Assembly (NCBI GenBank): GCA_003221045.1
Contig: QHUC01000005.1
Coordinates: 1-34,133 of the forward strand
Length of the DNA: 34,133 nucleotides
Direction: 5' to 3'
From: Gemmatimonadota bacterium
GTDB taxonomy: Bacteria; Gemmatimonadota; Gemmatimonadetes; Gemmatimonadales; GWC2-71-9
Shown here: one piece after another, positions 1 through 7,133 of the stretch
Layout: every line of letters begins with the position of its first letter
How positions within the stretch are numbered: position 1 is the stretch's first letter
Program-made: the position numbers and the translations under genes
The notes under the pieces: model-generated
What the model saw: the letters and a program-made list of their open reading frames with translations, nothing else
Database searches by the model: none
Told to the model about the DNA's origin: nothing

Positions 1-837
1 TGGGTCGATGTAGCCCTCGAGGACGAGCTCGGCTTCGGCCGGCACCTCGAGATCGGAAGTGAGCGCTTTCGCGAGCCGTACCGGCTCCCGCCGCAGGAAC
101 CCCGCGAACAGAAACTCGTCGATCGTGGGCGGCAGCGGCGCCGACGCCGCGTAGATGGATGCGGGATCGCCCCCCAGCGCGATGGCCACCGGCATCTGCT
201 CCCCCCGATCCGCCATCGCGCGCCAGTGCGCCGCCCCCACCTTGTGCCGCTGCCAGTGCATCGCCAGCTCGTTCCGGCCGATCACCTGGATGCGGTACAT
301 ACCGACGTTGCGCACGCCGGTCGTCGGGTCACGCGTGATGACGCCCGGCAGCGTGATGTATGGCCCGCCGTCTTCCGGCCAGCACACCGGCACGGGGAAC
401 TGCGTCAGGTCCACGTCCTGGGTTCGGATCACGGTCTCCTGGCAGGGCGGCCGTCCGCCGACGGTCTTGGGTGGGAACTTCCCCATCTCGGCGAGCTGCG
501 GCAGCATGGCGAGCTTGCCGAGCAGCGTGTCCGGGACCTTCAGGTTGAGAAGCGTGGCGATGCGCTCGCCGATTTCGTCGAGGCAGTCGACGCCAAGCGC
601 CAGCGCCATCCGCTTCTCTGAGCCGAAGAGGTTCACCGCGACAGGTTGGCGCGCCGGTGCGCCGGATGAGAGCGTGGGACGCGTGAACAAGAGCGCCGGT
701 CCGCCCCCCGGGGTCTTCATGCAACGGTCGGCGATCTCCGTGATCTCCTTGTCCACCGACACGGCATGCTGGACCCGCACGAGATCGCCGCGGGCGTCCA
801 CCGCGGCGACAAAGTCCCGCAGACTATCGAGTGCCAT
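1..837 (-). CDS. ubiD: UbiD-family prenyl-FMN-dependent decarboxylase (3' end cut by window edge)
   Basis: The reading frame starts with ATG at 837 and stays open for 279 codons to the window edge, so the C-terminal part is missing. The start reads MALDSLRDFVAAVDARGDL, typical of UbiD decarboxylases. The conserved UbiD core follows: NLFGSEKRMALALGV near residue 70, PVCWPEDGGPYITLPGVITRDP near 150-170, and NVGMYRIQV...MHWQRHKVGAAHW near 175-205. UbiD enzymes use prenylated FMN to decarboxylate aromatic acids such as polyprenyl-hydroxybenzoate or the futalosine-route naphthoate. The start codon lies 14 nt inside the end of ubiE, so the two genes are translationally coupled and a quinone-biosynthesis role is the best inference. 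Substrate (menaquinone or ubiquinone precursor, or another aromatic acid) cannot be settled, because the part carrying much of the active site is off the window. Confidence 0.9.
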   Translation of the reverse strand, partial: MALDSLRDFVAAVDARGDLVRVQHAVSVDKEITEIADRCMKTPGGGPALLFTRPTLSSGAPARQPVAVNLFGSEKRMALALGVDCLDEIGERIATLLNLKVPDTLLGKLAMLPQLAEMGKFPPKTVGGRPPCQETVIRTQDVDLTQFPVPVCWPEDGGPYITLPGVITRDPTTGVRNVGMYRIQVIGRNELAMHWQRHKVGAAHWRAMADRGEQMPVAIALGGDPASIYAASAPLPPTIDEFLFAGFLRREPVRLAKALTSDLEVPAEAELVLEGYIDP

Positions 838-1555
838 GATGGACGGCACAGATCCCGCCGCTCAAGAGCTCGTAGCCAACGGCGGAGAACCCGGCGCGCG
901 CGAGCCGGCCCGCCAGCGCGTCGGGGTCCGGGAAGTCGTTCACCGACTCTGGCAGGTAGCTATAGGCATCCCTATGTTTCGACACCGCGCGGCCGATCGC
1001 GGGGAGGACGCGCCGGAAATAGAACTGATACAGCGCGCGCAGCGGCGCGAAGCGCGGCGTGGTGAACTCGAGCACCACGAAACGTGCGCCGGGCCGGAGC
1101 ACGCGATGCGCCTCTTTGAGCCCGGCGTCGAGATCCGCCAGGTTCCGGACTCCGAACGCGACCATGGCGCCGTCGAACCGGCCGTCGCGGAACGGGAGCG
1201 CGAGGGCGTCGGCGCCGACGGGACGGGTACGGGTCGCCTTGCCCCGTCCCCGCGCCAACATGGGAATCACGAAGTCGGCTCCAATCACGCTCCCGCGAAA
1301 CGCGGGCCCTCGGGCCAGCGTCGCCGCAAGATCGAGGGTGCCGGCGCAGAGATCGAGGTACGTGCCGTCGGGTCGCCGCTCCCAGCCGAGTCGCCGCACG
1401 GCGGCCCGGCGCCACGAGCGGTCCACATTGAGGCTCAACAGATGGTTCAGGAAGTCGTAGCGCGGCGCGATCGCGGTGAACATGCTGCGCACGTACGACC
1501 GCTTCGCCTCGCCACCCGAGTGCGCGGCCACCTCGAATGCAGGAGACGGGGTCAT
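824..1555 (-). CDS. ubiE: Demethylmenaquinone / ubiquinone C-methyltransferase
   Basis: Class I SAM-dependent methyltransferase of the UbiE/MenG family, about 243 aa, normal length. Visible family features are GGEAKRSYVRSMFTAIAPRYDFLNHLLS at the N-terminus (the FxxIAxxYDxxN signature), the SAM loop YLDLCAGTLDLAATLA, GADFVIPMLARG, and the C-terminal block VNDFPDPDALAGRLARAGF...GICAVHHGTR. It methylates the quinone ring in the last step of menaquinone (or a late step of ubiquinone) synthesis. I chose ATG 1555 (MTPSPAFEVAAHSGG); an in-frame start at 1579 would add eight residues. Neither has a clear Shine-Dalgarno site. The stop overlaps the ubiD-family start by 14 nt. The 5' end faces, and probably overlaps, the ECF sigma gene on the other strand. 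Confidence 0.92.
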   Translation of the reverse strand: MTPSPAFEVAAHSGGEAKRSYVRSMFTAIAPRYDFLNHLLSLNVDRSWRRAAVRRLGWERRPDGTYLDLCAGTLDLAATLARGPAFRGSVIGADFVIPMLARGRGKATRTRPVGADALALPFRDGRFDGAMVAFGVRNLADLDAGLKEAHRVLRPGARFVVLEFTTPRFAPLRALYQFYFRRVLPAIGRAVSKHRDAYSYLPESVNDFPDPDALAGRLARAGFSAVGYELLSGGICAVHHGTR

Positions 1556-2165
1556 AAGCGCGAAAGATAGGCCGGGCAACCTGACCGGCGCCAGCGATCA
1601 GGAGGTCATCGCATGGGCCAAACAGGGGCACGAAGCGGCGTTCCGCGAGCTGGTCCGCCGTTACGAGCGACCGGTGTTCTCGCTCCTTTACCGCATGGTG
1701 CGCGATCGCGGGTTGGCCGAGGACCTCGCGCAGGAAACGTTCATCAAGGTGCTGAACGCCATCGGGTCCTATAATCCGCAGTTCAAGTTCTCGTCCTGGA
1801 TCTTCAAGATCGCGAACAACGCGGCGATCGATCACCTCCGCAAGCGCGAGCTCGACACGCTGTCGCTCGACGGCTCGCCCCATGCCACCACGCCCGACGA
1901 AATGAGTGCCACCGCATTGCAGCTCGGCGATCGGCGGGAGACGCCCTTACAGGAGCTCGAGGCGCGGGAATTGGGTTGCGCCATCGATCATGCCATCGCC
2001 CGGCTCCGGCCCGAGTACCGGGCGTGCATTCTGTTACGGCACGTGGAGGGCCACAGCTACGAAGAGATCGCCCGCATGCTCGACCTGCCGCTCGGCACCG
2101 TGAAGACGTATATCCATCGGGCCCGCAACGAATTGCGCGGCTACCTCGAGGATCGGAAGGCATGA
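1476..2165 (+). CDS. ECF (sigma-70 family, RpoE-like) RNA polymerase sigma factor
   Basis: Extracytoplasmic-function sigma factor. Region 2 is seen in SDQEVIAWAKQGHEAAFRELVRRYERPVFSLLYRMVRDRGLAEDLAQETFIKVLNAI and FKFSSWIFKIANNAAIDHLRKR. Region 4 is seen in LRPEYRACILLRHVEGHSYEEIARMLDLPLGTVKTYIHRARNELRGYL, with the helix-turn-helix recognition helix. The end of the gene is certain; the start is not. Between the in-frame GTG at 1476 / ATG at 1482 and the first conserved residues (about 1594) there is no ATG, GTG or TTG, so either the protein has a roughly 40-residue non-conserved N-terminus read antisense to ubiE, or translation begins at a rare codon such as CTG 1581. A zinc-binding anti-sigma follows 37 nt downstream, so the pair is probably a stress-responsive sigma/anti-sigma switch. 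Confidence 0.93.
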   Translation: MNMLRTYDRFASPPECAATSNAGDGVISAKDRPGNLTGASDQEVIAWAKQGHEAAFRELVRRYERPVFSLLYRMVRDRGLAEDLAQETFIKVLNAIGSYNPQFKFSSWIFKIANNAAIDHLRKRELDTLSLDGSPHATTPDEMSATALQLGDRRETPLQELEARELGCAIDHAIARLRPEYRACILLRHVEGHSYEEIARMLDLPLGTVKTYIHRARNELRGYLEDRKA

Positions 2166-2202
2166 AACCCGCCCGTGAACGCATGCGTAGGGCTGGGCCA
2201 AG

Positions 2203-2466
2203 ATGAGCCCGACGCCTGACCCCCGACACCTGACCCCTGACGAAATCGAGCTGTGGGCTCAGGGCCTGTTGCCCGCCGCGCGCGACGTGCACATCGGCGA
2301 GTGCGCCGAGTGCCGCGTCGCCGCCGAGCGGGAGCGCAAGCTGCTTCGCGAGCTGGCGCAACTTACGCGATTCGCACCGGAGTTCGGGTTCGTCGAGCGG
2401 GTCATGGCCAAGGTGAAAATCCCGGCGCCCTCAGGCCCGCACCTCCGCCCCGACTCCGACGCCTAG
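2203..2466 (+). CDS. Short zinc-binding anti-sigma factor (HxxxCxxC)
   Basis: 87-residue protein with H30-x3-C34-x2-C37 (HIGECAECR), the zinc-binding core of ZAS-type anti-sigma factors. In that family the motif sits in a helical domain that clamps the cognate ECF sigma. It follows the sigma gene by 37 nt on the same strand, which is the standard arrangement and supports the assignment. No transmembrane segment or periplasmic domain follows the anti-sigma domain, so the protein appears cytoplasmic and very short; a soluble redox- or zinc-sensing type is an inference. The N-terminal codons (TPDPRHLTPDE) come from a small CCTGACCCC direct repeat. The 3' end overlaps the tail of the convergent, broken SAM hydroxide adenosyltransferase gene by 36 nt. 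Confidence 0.8.
   Translation: MSPTPDPRHLTPDEIELWAQGLLPAARDVHIGECAECRVAAERERKLLRELAQLTRFAPEFGFVERVMAKVKIPAPSGPHLRPDSDA
2215..2240 (+). repeat. Two-copy CCTGACCCC direct repeat in the anti-sigma start region
   Basis: CCTGACCCC occurs at 2215 and again at 2229, 14 nt apart, inside the first codons of the anti-sigma gene. It encodes the low-complexity stretch TPDPRHLTPDE that precedes the conserved domain. It looks like the remains of a short tandem repeat at a gene boundary. Confidence 0.5.
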
Positions 2467-3031
2467 CAGTCTCGCGGCGCTGCCGTCGCGCACCGCGATC
2501 TCGACCGTCCCCCCGCTGCCCACAAACGCGAGCAGCCCGCCCCGCCCCACATCTCCGAAGGTCCGCGCCAGCGGCCCGATCTCCGTCCCCTCGACGCGGA
2601 TCCGCACCCCGGGCTCGACCGCCGCTCCTTGAATGTTCGAGATGAGAGTGCCAAAGCGGTCGACGTCCATGAAAAGTCGGAGCGGCGCCCGCCGGGATCG
2701 GAAGTGCGACGAAATGCGCGTCCGCTGGCAAGAAGGAGAGCAGGCCGTTGTCCGGGGCCACGAAAAAGTGGCCCCCCGTGGAGGCGGCGAGCACCCGGCG
2801 GTCGGTGCCGACCCCCGGATCGACGATGGCGAGGTGCACGCTTCCTTGCGGGAACCGGTGCCACACGCGCGACAAGACGTACTGCGCCGCGCGTACGTCA
2901 CCCGGCGAGACCTCGTGCGTGATGTCGACCAAGACGACACCGTGGACCTGCGACAAGAGCACCCCCTTTACTTCCGCCACGTAGCTGTCGGCGCTTCCGC
3001 AGTCGGTGAGGAGCGTAATGAGGGTGGCCAC
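2431..3031 (-). pseudogene. SAM hydroxide adenosyltransferase (DUF62 family), broken by internal deletion and frameshift
   Basis: Two halves of one gene lie in different frames. The 5' half (GTG at 3031) reads MATLITLLTDCGSADSYVAEVKGV with IVDPGVGTDRR and VAPDNGLLSFL, and carries the family triad D71, R78 and H121 (in PTFHGR). The 3' half, ending at TGA 2431, resumes as FMDVDRFGTLISNI, the conserved C-terminal domain start, and runs to the natural end. The frame changes near 2660-2675, where CATGGACGT serves both halves (HGR in one frame, MDV in the other). Intact family members have roughly 40-50 residues (TFHGRD-FAPAAA...) between these points; here they are absent. The family hydrolyses SAM to adenosine and methionine. 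This looks like a microhomology deletion; an assembly error is the alternative. It lies 33 nt downstream of the MATE gene. Confidence 0.8.
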
Positions 3032-3064
3032 GGGTCGGAGCTATGGCCTGGGGTTAGGGATTGG

Positions 3065-4405
3065 TCACACCGTGGCGCGTCGCCACGAGCCGCGCAGCCA
3101 AAAGATCGTCATCATGACGCCGCGCGAGACGGCCGTCACCGAAAGCGCAATCCAGATGCCGAGCAAGCCGAGCGTCCCGGACCACCACGCGGCGAGGGGC
3201 ACACGGAGCAGCGTGAGCGTCGTGCTGGCGATCTGGGGCCACAGCGTGTAGCCCGCACCCGCGAGCGCGCCTTCGAGAATGATCTCGAACGTCTGACCGA
3301 TCTGGGCGAACGCGATCACCCGGAGATAGAGGCTGCCATCCGTGATCACCGCGGGATCCGGCGTGAATAGCGCCACGAGCGTGCGCGGGATCGTCAGGAA
3401 CGCGACGGCGGTCGTGATCGTGACCGCGAGGCAATAGCCGACCGTCATCCGCACGGCCTGGCGGGCACGGTCCTCCTGGCCGGCGCCGAGATTTTGCCCC
3501 ACCAGAGCAGACGCGGACAAGGCGAAGCCGGAGATCGCGATGAAGCCGAGGCCTTCGACTTTGTGCCCGACGCCGAGCGCGGCGAGCGCCGCGGTACCGA
3601 AGCGCGACGTGTACCGCGTGAGCCACATGTAGACGATCGACAGCAGGACTCCGGCGAGCGATAGGGGGGCGCCCACACGGACCACGGTGGGGACCGCCGA
3701 CCAGTCTGGCGCGTCGAGGCGGAGCAGCCCGCGTCGCCACGCGATGCCGATCCCGATGAGGAACCCGCCACCCCGCACCATGACCGAGGCCAGGGCGGCC
3801 CCCTCGACGCCGAGCCGCGGGAAGGGGCCGAGCCCGGCGATGAGCAGCGGATCGAGCCCGACGGAGAGCAGCACGGACGCCATGAGCAAGAGGAACGGGG
3901 TACGCGTGTCGCCCGACGCACGGAACGTCGCCTCGATCGCGAAAAACCCGAAGACCAGCGGCCCTCCGAGCAGCCAGGTGCGGAGGTAACGGCGTCCCAG
4001 CGTGGCCACGTCGGGCGGCACGGTCATGAGGCGGAACAGATCGTCGGTGAGGGCAAACCCGACGGACGCGACCACGGCGCCAGCGGCGAGCGCATACAGC
4101 ACCGCCGCCCCCGCGGCGCGCGCGGCCGCGTCCGGCCGTCCCTCGCCGTGGCGCCGCGCGGCGACGGCGATCAGCCCCACTTCCACCATTTCGCCCAGCG
4201 ACAGGAGCACCCAGACGTAGAATCCGGCAGTCGACACCGCCGCGAGCGCCGCCGGCCCGATCAGGTGTCCCACCCAGATGGCATCGATGAGATTGAAGCA
4301 GAAGTGACACGCCATCATGGCGACGGCGGGCGCGGCAAGCTTCAGGATGACGGGCCGGAGTGGCCCCACGGTGAGGGAACCCGGCGTGCCGGCGACGCTG
4401 GTCAT
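3065..4405 (-). CDS. MATE-family multidrug/metabolite efflux transporter
   Basis: 446-residue polytopic membrane protein, normal MATE length, with the two homologous halves of about six membrane helices each. Family features seen include the N-terminal PLRPVILKLAAPAVAMMACHFCFNLIDAIWVGHLIGPAALAAVSTAGF, FRASGDTRTPFLLLMASVLLSVGLDPLLIAGLGPFPRLGVEGAALASV in the first half, and ALGVGHKVEGLGFIAISGFALSASALVGQNLGAGQ at the start of the second half. MATE proteins export cationic drugs or metabolites using Na+ or H+ gradients across the inner membrane. Substrate cannot be inferred. The start ATG at 4405 is the natural N-terminus. The gene lies 34 nt downstream of a GGDEF gene and 33 nt upstream of the broken DUF62 gene, all on the minus strand. 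Confidence 0.93.
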   Translation of the reverse strand: MTSVAGTPGSLTVGPLRPVILKLAAPAVAMMACHFCFNLIDAIWVGHLIGPAALAAVSTAGFYVWVLLSLGEMVEVGLIAVAARRHGEGRPDAAARAAGAAVLYALAAGAVVASVGFALTDDLFRLMTVPPDVATLGRRYLRTWLLGGPLVFGFFAIEATFRASGDTRTPFLLLMASVLLSVGLDPLLIAGLGPFPRLGVEGAALASVMVRGGGFLIGIGIAWRRGLLRLDAPDWSAVPTVVRVGAPLSLAGVLLSIVYMWLTRYTSRFGTAALAALGVGHKVEGLGFIAISGFALSASALVGQNLGAGQEDRARQAVRMTVGYCLAVTITTAVAFLTIPRTLVALFTPDPAVITDGSLYLRVIAFAQIGQTFEIILEGALAGAGYTLWPQIASTTLTLLRVPLAAWWSGTLGLLGIWIALSVTAVSRGVMMTIFWLRGSWRRATV

Positions 4406-4439
4406 GGCGCCGGAAGCTACCGGGGCCCCGGGCCGGGGG

Positions 4440-5822
4440 TCAACGAGCGGGTCGAGGCGAGCGGCGGTGTCGGGCTTTGTTGTCGTACAGCGAGTGATCG
4501 GCGGCGTTCATCAGCGCCTCGAGCGTGGCCCCGTCGCGTGGATGAACGGCGACGCCGATGCTGATGGTGAGGGGCGGCTTCTCGCCGTCCCGCGCCACCC
4601 GCTCGGCCACCCGCCGCGCCACGTGCCATGCCGCGGCGTCGCCCGTCTCGGGTAACACCAAGGCGAACTCGTCCCCACCGAAGCGGGCGGCGGTGTCGAT
4701 GCCGCGGCAGGAGCCAAGTAACGTCTCCGCCACGCGCCGGAGCGCCATGCTTCCCACCAGATGGCCGTAGCGATCATTGATCTTCTTCAGGCCGTCCAGA
4801 TCCAGGAGCACCACCGCGAACGGCCGATCGGTGCGCGAGGACCGCTGAATCTCCGTGTCGAGCGCCTGGGTGAGGTGGCGGTAATTGGCGAGCCCGGTGA
4901 GCGGATCGCTCACGGCGAGCCGCCGCAGCCGGTCTTCCGCTTCCTTGCGCTCCCCCACGACCGCCGCCAGCACGAGGGTCATGAGGGCGGACGCGCCCTG
5001 AAACGCCTGGAGCAAAAGCAGCGACTCGTTGAACGTCGGCCGGGCGAAGGGACCATAGCCGCTCAGCGTGCCCAAGATGGCGATGGCTGAGAGGACGACG
5101 ACGGCGGTCATCGCCACGCGCTGCTCGAAGCGGAGTGCCGCCCACAGGAGCAACGGGACGCAGAGAAATTCCAGCGGATAGTGACTGCTCTTCCACGGGA
5201 CCACGCCGTCGAAGACGGCCGTTCCCACCACGAGCAGCGATGCGCACAGGGCCGCCACCTCGAGGGTGCGCCGCCGGCTCCAGTGGATCCGCGGCCGGGC
5301 CGCCCAGAGGAGCAACGCGGGGGCGACGACCAGGTCGCTGACCGCGTCGCCCATCCACCAGGTCGCCCAGACGGGCCAAAAGTCAGCCCATCGCGCGAAG
5401 CCGCCAAGGGAGAGGGAGACGGCGCCTGCCGTCGCGCTGACGACCGTGCTCGCCCCGGCGGCCAGCCCCGCGAACTTGAACACGTCGGGGGCGCGCTCGC
5501 ACGCTCGTGCCCCGCGCGCGAAGCGGCTCACCAGCCTGGCGCCCACGAGGCCCTCGAGCACGTTGCCCGCCGCAATGCCGACGGAGGTCGCGACGGAGCC
5601 CGCGGTGGTGATGTTGACCAGGAACGCGCCGAGGAAGATGGCGGGCCACACCTCGGCGCCGGCCAGCAGGAACGCGGCGAGCGCGATGCCCGTGCAAAGC
5701 CACACGGGAGTCGCGCTCGGGTTCATAAAGGCGAGCCGCAACCCGAGCTTGCCGGCGATGAAGTAGCCGGCGGTGATGGCCAGGAGCAGCCCGAGACGTC
5801 TCAGCCACTGCACATGCATCAT
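4440..5822 (-). CDS. MASE1-domain membrane diguanylate cyclase (GGDEF)
   Basis: About 460 residues. The N-terminal 300 form a MASE1 sensory domain of roughly eight membrane helices (AGYFIAGKLGLRLAFMNPSATPVWLCTGIALAAFLLAG, then FLVNITTAGSVATSVGIAAGNVLEGLVGA). The C-terminal domain is a GGDEF diguanylate cyclase: DPLTGLANYRHL, LLDLDGLKKINDRYGHLVGS and RFGGDEFALVLPET, with intact GGDEF at residues 382-386. The product-inhibition I-site R373-x-x-D376 (RGID) is present, so it should make cyclic di-GMP with feedback inhibition. I chose ATG 5822 (MMHVQWLRRLG) because GAGG lies 7 nt upstream; a GTG at 5879 would give an arginine-rich extension. The signal sensed by MASE1 is unknown. Confidence 0.92.
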   Translation of the reverse strand: MMHVQWLRRLGLLLAITAGYFIAGKLGLRLAFMNPSATPVWLCTGIALAAFLLAGAEVWPAIFLGAFLVNITTAGSVATSVGIAAGNVLEGLVGARLVSRFARGARACERAPDVFKFAGLAAGASTVVSATAGAVSLSLGGFARWADFWPVWATWWMGDAVSDLVVAPALLLWAARPRIHWSRRRTLEVAALCASLLVVGTAVFDGVVPWKSSHYPLEFLCVPLLLWAALRFEQRVAMTAVVVLSAIAILGTLSGYGPFARPTFNESLLLLQAFQGASALMTLVLAAVVGERKEAEDRLRRLAVSDPLTGLANYRHLTQALDTEIQRSSRTDRPFAVVLLDLDGLKKINDRYGHLVGSMALRRVAETLLGSCRGIDTAARFGGDEFALVLPETGDAAAWHVARRVAERVARDGEKPPLTISIGVAVHPRDGATLEALMNAADHSLYDNKARHRRSPRPAR

Positions 5823-5912
5823 CCCCGTCCTCGAGGTGTCGGGACGGCGGGGCGCGCGCCTTCGTTCTACGAGTAACACGGGAGTGGGGCCGGTCGAACT
5901 GAAGCGGCCCGG

Positions 5913-6296
5913 TCAGCCCACCCCGACGAACCCCTCTCCCCACGCCACACGGAACGTCTGGTCGCATCGCGGACAACGCAGCGCTTGCGGCGCTTGGCGG
6001 AGCTGGGCGCGGTTCCGGCAGCCAGGGCACACGGCGTATTTCTCGCCCCACTGCGCCGTGAGGTTCTTCGCGTCGCGAGGCCGCGGGACGATGCTCCAAG
6101 ACTGAGGTGGTGCGGCGACGATCTGCAGCGAGTCGCGCGGCAGCGACACGCGCTGCCGGTTGACCTCGAGCAGGGCCTGATCGTCCGTCAGGGTCACGAT
6201 GCGATACCATGCGCCGCGACGCAACCCGTAATTGGCATCCAAGCGAACGCGCGCCCACTGCGGGTCGGTCTTCTCCACCCCCTTACGGGTCTCCAT
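5913..6296 (-). CDS. Hypothetical protein with C-terminal zinc ribbon
   Basis: 127-residue protein of unknown function. The N-terminal 75 residues (WARVRLDANYGLRRGAWYRI...LLEVNRQRVSLPRDSLQIV) look like a small beta-rich module. The C-terminal 45 residues contain two CPxC knuckles, VCPGC and RCPRC, 19 residues apart, a classic zinc ribbon. This could bind nucleic acid or a protein partner, but nothing in the neighbourhood fixes a role. Start ATG 6296 has no clear ribosome-binding site. It lies 62 nt downstream of the TPR gene and about 90 nt upstream of the MASE1-GGDEF gene on the same strand. Confidence 0.7.
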   Translation of the reverse strand: METRKGVEKTDPQWARVRLDANYGLRRGAWYRIVTLTDDQALLEVNRQRVSLPRDSLQIVAAPPQSWSIVPRPRDAKNLTAQWGEKYAVCPGCRNRAQLRQAPQALRCPRCDQTFRVAWGEGFVGVG

Positions 6297-6358
6297 GCGA
6301 GGATGCTACGAGATCGCCGACGTAACGCTAGAGTTGCGGCCGCGCAACAGCGCCCACG

Positions 6359-7132
6359 TCAGGCCCTTCGCCGCGGCTCGTCGCCGAGCGTCCGCAGAAA
6401 TCGCTGAAACACGGCGTTCCCCGGGTAGCGTTCGGCCAGGCGCGCCACGGCCTCCCGCGCCTCCTCCTCCAGCGCCGGTCGGTCGGCAGGATCGCGGGCG
6501 GCCTCGCGCTCGAGCGACGCCGCGAGCACCCACTCCGCCTCGACACGGGCGAGGTCTCCCTCGGTCGCCGCCCGCCGCATGTACCCGATCCCTCGCTCCG
6601 CATTTCCGCTCCCGAGTCCGACGATCTTTGCGACGAGACGCGCGAGCGCACCGGCGCGCGCCAGGCCGTACTGGTACACGCCCAGGCCCAGATAGCAGTC
6701 GGCGCAGCTCGAATCGACCGCGAGTACCCGGGCGTAGGCGTCGTGCATCGCCTTCCCATCCTTGGCGGCGCCCCAGGAATGCCCCTGCAGATCGCGTTGA
6801 CGGGCGCGATACCCGAGTGCCGTGGCGAGCCAGAAGTCGCGTGCGGGACCGGGGGCCGCGGCCCGCCCGCGCACGATCGCGAGATCGAGGAGCGAATCGA
6901 TACGGGCGCGCTCGTACTCGTCGTTCTCGAGCGCGGCGGCCCACCAGATGTAGGCGCTCGCCTCGAAGGTCAGCGGGGCTGGGTCGGTGGTATCCCGCGC
7001 ACCCACCTCTGCGAAGTAGGCAGCGGCGGTGGGGAATCCCCCCGCGTAGAGCGTGTCGAGGCCCGCGCGCAAGTCGGCACGCTGGGTGCGAGGGTGCTGC
7101 AGCAGCAGGAGCGCGGCCGCGAGGGCCCGCAC
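6359..7132 (-). CDS. TPR-like helical repeat protein, coupled to mrp
   Basis: 257-residue helix-rich protein. The GTG start at 7132 sits one base after the mrp stop (TGA-C-GTG), so it is very likely co-translated with mrp. The N-terminus RALAAALLLLQ could be a short or degenerate signal segment. Helical repeats of TPR/Sel1 type are suggested by AYARVLAVDSSCADCYLGLGVYQYGLARAGALARLVAKIVGLGSGNAERGIGYMRRAATEGD and by the C-terminal ALEEEAREAVARLAERYPGNAVFQRFLRTLG. A CADC pair lies in the middle. The family is not one I can name. A role in envelope or complex assembly is only a guess; coupling to an Fe-S carrier may be incidental. Confidence 0.75.
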   Translation of the reverse strand: MRALAAALLLLQHPRTQRADLRAGLDTLYAGGFPTAAAYFAEVGARDTTDPAPLTFEASAYIWWAAALENDEYERARIDSLLDLAIVRGRAAAPGPARDFWLATALGYRARQRDLQGHSWGAAKDGKAMHDAYARVLAVDSSCADCYLGLGVYQYGLARAGALARLVAKIVGLGSGNAERGIGYMRRAATEGDLARVEAEWVLAASLEREAARDPADRPALEEEAREAVARLAERYPGNAVFQRFLRTLGDEPRRRA

Positions 7133-7133
7133 G

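Noticed and set aside
4420-4440. GC palindrome GGGGCCCCGGGCC between the GGDEF and MATE genes
   Set aside because: It could form a stem but no U-tract follows and in such GC-rich DNA short stems are expected; it also weakly resembles the fdhD/ETF-QO palindrome but lacks a clear match of both arms.
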